This document shows, in pieces, positions 60,186 through 64,000 of a stretch of 64,000 bases of DNA. The notes under the pieces were generated by a model. That model was not told where the DNA came from, ran no database searches, and saw only the letters and a list, made by a program, of their open reading frames with translations. Numbering within the stretch: the first letter of the stretch is position 1; each line of letters opens with the position of its first letter. The DNA comes from Pycnopodia helianthoides. Its lineage: Eukaryota > Echinodermata > Asteroidea > Forcipulatida > Asteriidae. The DNA is taken from positions 19,402,991 to 19,466,990 of the forward strand of contig CM063246.1 of the NCBI GenBank assembly GCA_032158295.1, read 5' to 3'. The position numbers were made by a program, and so were the translations under genes.

Positions 60186-60804
60186 GTAGAAGGGGCCACT
60201 TTCTACTTTCACAATAGAAGTTTTCAATACTTGTGATTTTTGTTAAATACCTGAAACCACAAAAAAGTAAAGAAAGGAGGTACACGCTTATCCTATGAAG
60301 ATACTTTGAGCTTAATAATTTAATTATTTTTAACTACCCCTAAAGTGCCATCATAATTTTACAGAAAAAGATGATTCAATTTAAATTATTGTTCGTATAA
60401 GCCTGCGTGTCCATTCACATCCTGAAACACTTTTTAGGTGGATCTGGTACAAAATCGCAACCGTTAGAAAAAATGCTAAAATTACGGATGCGGGGTGGTC
60501 CCCTTTATTTTGTTTAACGTCATAACAAACAAAATGTTGAATCTAAAAGCTTTTACGATTTAAAGTTTGAAGAACTTGGCTAATAATGTTGAAGTGTGAT
60601 GCAGTGACAATCGTGCCTTGAAACTGAAATGCTGCCATATAATTATCCCTGCGAGCAGCCAGCTTAGAATTTTCTTGCAACTCGGTATAGGCCCACTCTC
60701 CAATGACTGCAAACATTGTAACATTGTAAATATATACTCTTGCACATGCCAGCTCCTCCGAACGATATCAGTACTTTCAACTAAGTATTCTTTTTCATTT
60801 ATAC

Positions 60805-63193
60805 TTTTCAGACTTGCCTTCAGAAGCATTAGGTTAATCATGCCTGCGACTCGTACAGCCTCTGATGGATCCTCTTTTGCCGTGTAGTAGCGACGATGGG
60901 TCTCTCGGCTGTGGGACATGTGCCACTCCACGGCATCTTTGTCAGACTCTGGCGTGTCTGATCTTTGACTCTTAAAGTAAGTTCATCAAAATCATTAAAT
61001 TACCCATTCACATTATCTGTCTTAAGAAAACAGGCAGAGGAGTAATGTTCGTTGATTTCTTTTAATACACTATAATTGATAAGGTACAAAGTTTGTCCTG
61101 ATATCAATTGCCCCGGTGAATACTTCAGTCTGAAATGCAGTCCCCCCTTATGAGCAATTAAGTGTCTCATTTAAAAAAAAGTTATTACTTGTTAATGTTT
61201 AAAGTGTTCTTTGTAATAATTTTTGGGTTCTTACGATGCACTTAAAGAAAACAATTCCATCGATTTAATACTTTGTATAACAACAGTTTCTTAGGTGAGA
61301 TGGCAAAATCTGCCGTCCACCATGCCGGAAACACCAAACACCTTCTCTTAAAAATAAGTGTTCTCTAACTTGGATTACATCAAACGTCTATGCTTTAAAT
61401 CGAAAAAGAAATTACGATTAGGCGAAAAAAACATGTTTAGCGTCCTGCCTTTTTTGAAAAAAAGGAAGGAGGAGTTTTTTTGTTTTTGTTTTTTTCAAAA
61501 ATGTCCGCCCGACACCATTTTTCAAGACAACCCGCCGGGCTATTTTTCAAGATGGTTGCCACTTTTCTAAAAAAGTCAAAAATACGATCTTATTTATTTT
61601 AAACCTCGTTTTTTTCGTCAGATCTTTAAAAAAAAGGAAAAAAAAAGAAAAAAGGAGGCGGCCTCCAAAAAGAAAGCGGGCGTGGACACTAAACGTGTTT
61701 TTATTATTTGGCCTTAGAAGGTTGAAGAATTTGGGTTAAGTGTCTAGCTCAAGGACACCCGTGCCCCAGACTGGTATTTGTTTTCTTAAAAACATTTTAA
61801 ACTAGAACCACAGGCAAGGTTGGGAAAACTGATACATGTTATTATTGGACAAGTTTAAAGGAACTCATCCTGCTGTGTGTAGATTGCAAAGCTATACTGT
61901 GTACTTAACGTGAGTATATTGAGTAATTTTGAGTTTGTTGTTCTTTTATTTATACTCCCATGTCATGACAGGCCTGGGATGTCATCTTTGAGAGGGCAAG
62001 ACCTTTTCCATTTTGTAAAGGGCACTTCTATTACAAAGTATTAAGTCTATAGAAAGCTTCTGAAGTAGCACCAAGGCCAAAGTGACTAGGGGCAACAGGG
62101 GCTTCCTTGGCCTTTTTGTAATTCTAGAGGTTGAGAATGGTAGTGCTGCCGAGCTGGCACACAAAGCACAGAGGTGGAATATACTTACATGGGTTGCCGC
62201 AGTTTTCCTGATGATGATTGGATTAAATTTACCCGGTAGATTTTTTGCATCCCAGAGTCTAAACAAAGAAATAATATCACAAGTTATGCATAGAAAATAA
62301 TGCTTAAAAAGTAATAGCCTCATCAATAACGCTGCAGGGTGCCTGCAATTTGCACTACCTGTCCTATTGTGCCTGATGGTCAGTGCATTAACCATCCAAT
62401 ATCCTCCAGTGACATGTTTATGGAACTATTCTTTCTTTTTGGGTTGGGGGGGGGGTGTCAACTGATATTTTAGCACCTTTTCCAGTCGATTTCACCAAGC
62501 CTTAAGAAGGGTCAAACTCTTAAAAAGATAAACTCTTCATTGCATTCTGCAGAAGTTAGAATGTGTCTTAAGCCAAGATGAGTTTGGTGAAATCGACTGC
62601 TGGTACCATCGTCACCAGTTGTGAACCTTTTACTGTAACTTCAATCCCTCACAGTCGTTAAGTTTGGCACAAAGGATTTGGATGGTTAGAAATAATAAAT
62701 AACATTAGTTAATTGTCTTCTTTCTTTCTTTTTAAAATCAGAACTGTGTCAATAATAGATTTAGTTGACATCATCATCAGCATCACTAGAAATATACATT
62801 TTTTTTCCCCAGGGTCTTCTCCTCAAATTGTACACCGCTGGAAATTCTACAGCCGCTCCCACGACATAAGATACACGTAAGAGCGATATGACTCATTGCA
62901 TCTCGTAAGAGAGCTTTCTTTTGCATTGCAGGAGGAGGTAGCATTTTAACTTACTCTTGAAGAATTTTGGCAATTCCTTTAATTTTTTTGCCGTCCGTGT
63001 CAAGGAAAAATGGTTCAGATGGGGAGATAATTAATTCATCATTGGAACATGGTGTTTTTGTTCGTCCATGCATGTAGTATTTATCCATGAGTTTGAAGAT
63101 GGCCAAGGGCATGACGACACGCTGGCACCCATGAGTCTTGAAGTTCTTCTGGTCTCGGACCTTGGAAACGTATAGAAATTGGGGAATAATCTC
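60805..63193 (-). CDS. Two exons of a tyrosine-recombinase-like protein (partial)
   Basis: Exon 62955-63193 (acceptor TTTCAG, donor GTAAGT) encodes EIIPQFLYVSKV...VVMPLAIFKLMDKYY...EPFFLDTDGKK. Exon 60805-60968 joins in phase and encodes QRSDTPESDKDAVEWHMSHS followed by RETHRRYYTAKEDPSEAVRV. The pattern WHMSHS..THRRYY, after a LFL..DGK segment, resembles the C-terminal half of uncharacterised animal proteins with a tyrosine-recombinase-like fold (LA.FMGHD..VHR.YYRL). The 3' donor (A/GTATAA) is weak and the 5' end was not found; upstream exons probably lie right of the window. Could be a host gene or an old mobile-element gene. Confidence 0.5.
61427..61702 (-). mobile_element. MITE, inverse copy of 10577-10869
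   Basis: Inverted termini AAAACATGTTTAGCGTCC and AAAACACGTTTAGTGTCC; the interior has CAAGATGGTTGCCA and AAAAATACGATCTTAT as in the other copy. Lies in the intron of the recombinase-like gene. Confidence 0.8.
61969..62132. mobile_element. MITE copy, CAGGCCTG family, reverse
   Basis: CAGGCCTGGGATGTCATCTT, TGAGAGGGCAAGACC and, at the other end, GGCAACAGGGGCTTCCTTGG. Confidence 0.7.
62481..62603. mobile_element. MITE with CCAGTCGATTTCACCAAG termini
   Basis: About 120 bp, inverse end GTTTGGTGAAATCGACTG. Related to 35817-35977. Confidence 0.8.
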
Positions 63194-63326
63194 CTGAAAC
63201 AATGGCGTATCAATTGATCTGAAAGTGGTATAAATTTTTCAAAAGTATCAAGTAACAAACCATAAGAGAAACTGACTGGGTATATATTTTTTATTTAAAG
63301 TACACATGAACCAGTCAGTTTCCCTG

Positions 63327-63553
63327 TTCTATTACAGAAAACACTCACCTCCGATACCATCCCTCCCAAAAAGTGGAGTACAGGGACACACGCACGGAAA
63401 AGGCTAAAGTAAAAAGAAGGGCGTATTTCGTGTGTACACTTGGGACGTGCAGTGCGAGGGGAGGTGCTTTTTTGTTCAGCGGAGTTGCTTGCGCATGCGC
63501 ATTGTAAATGCATTTGTTGGTATCGGAGGTGAGTGTTTTCTTATTAGAATAGA
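63327..63553. mobile_element. MITE with AAAACACTCACCTCCGATACC arms
   Basis: Left TCTATTACAGAAAACACTCA, right inverse (GAGTGTTTTCTTATTAGAAT). Inserted next to a tail fragment of the 316-bp SINE-like family. Confidence 0.75.
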
Positions 63554-63599
63554 AAATCCCTGCGGATTTAGGGAGATTTGTTTATTACTTGATATTTGA

Positions 63600-63865
63600 A
63601 ATAAAAAGTCGCATCCCCTTAAGGTGATCCCCCTGGCTGCCACTTTCCAGTTTGTATCGTGAACTTGGGTGTGATCCCTGGCTGCACGGCAGTTAATGGC
63701 TGTATGGCTTCTGACTGGCACCCCGAACAAATATATTGACAAAATAGGGAGACCGCCAACATATGACAAGATAGCTCAGTTAGTAGAGCGCCGGCACATA
63801 ATAATCCGGAGGTCGTGGTTCAAATCCCGCTATAGTAATTTTTTCTTTGTTCAACCCCAACTTGT
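63600..63865 (+). repeat. Single copy of the 316-bp tRNA-SINE-like unit
   Basis: AAAAAGTCGCATCCCCTTAA, GTGTGATCCCTGGCTGCACG, then tRNA-like GATAGCTCAGTTAGTAGAGC and GTGGTTCAAATCCCGC. Confidence 0.85.
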
Positions 63866-64000
63866 ATCAAAAGTATAAAGATATTTGGATTGATGTGTGA
63901 CAAAATGAATTGATCAGATAAGTCACATAGACACAAGAGAACGTCTTTTTGAAAAGTACAACAATGTCTGCAATGAGAAGCCTTCAAAACATTTGTATGT

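Overview
The window is animal nuclear DNA: coding sequence is split into short exons with GT-AG introns, intergenic space is AT-rich, and miniature inverted-repeat elements (MITEs), tRNA-derived SINEs and non-LTR retroelement pieces are everywhere. The protein set and the repeat style suggest a marine deuterostome, most likely an echinoderm and perhaps a sea star. That taxonomic call is inference, not a match I could run.

Layout. (1) 0.5-9.1 kb, minus strand: ten exons of a cytochrome P450 of the CYP3/CYP5 type. The haem-cysteine end lies off the left edge, and intron 9 holds a tandem array of a 316-bp tRNA-SINE-like unit. (2) 9.1-13.7 kb: gene-free, with several MITEs. (3) 13.76-21.18 kb: a 7.4-kb DNA transposon bounded by AGGAACATTAC inverted termini and TTAA target duplications. 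It encodes, on the minus strand, an intact SGNH/GDSL-type hydrolase with a very basic tail and a 735-codon Cys-rich protein with a FEN/XPG-like acidic signature and a tesmin/TSO1-type CXC domain. It sits inside, and splits, an older MITE. A 374-bp deletion derivative of the same element lies 1.2 kb away. (4) 21.8-25.1 kb, minus: a two-exon SLC52A-type riboflavin transporter. (5) 25.1-31.5 kb: no host gene; a degraded Penelope-like element with inverted flanks. (6) 31.57-43.47 kb, plus: a complete 15-exon SAMHD1 gene (611 codons) whose introns are crowded with MITEs, SINEs and LINE tails. (7) 43.5-53 kb: repeats, including an inverted-repeat element carrying a broken RecQ-like helicase start and a LINE relic. 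(8) 53.4-54.3 kb: a 51-bp minisatellite. (9) 55.8-58.5 kb: a decayed jockey-like LINE with a 12-bp target duplication, inserted at the edge of a 254-bp tandem array (58.5-60.2 kb). Each full array unit carries a 33-nt segment with perfect splice signals. (10) 60.8-63.2 kb, minus: two exons of a protein resembling the C-terminal half of tyrosine-recombinase-like proteins.

The host genes (P450, riboflavin transporter, SAMHD1) show no functional linkage to one another. The most novel content is the 13.76-21.18 kb transposon with its unusual gene pair and its nearby deletion derivative, followed by the microexon-bearing tandem array.
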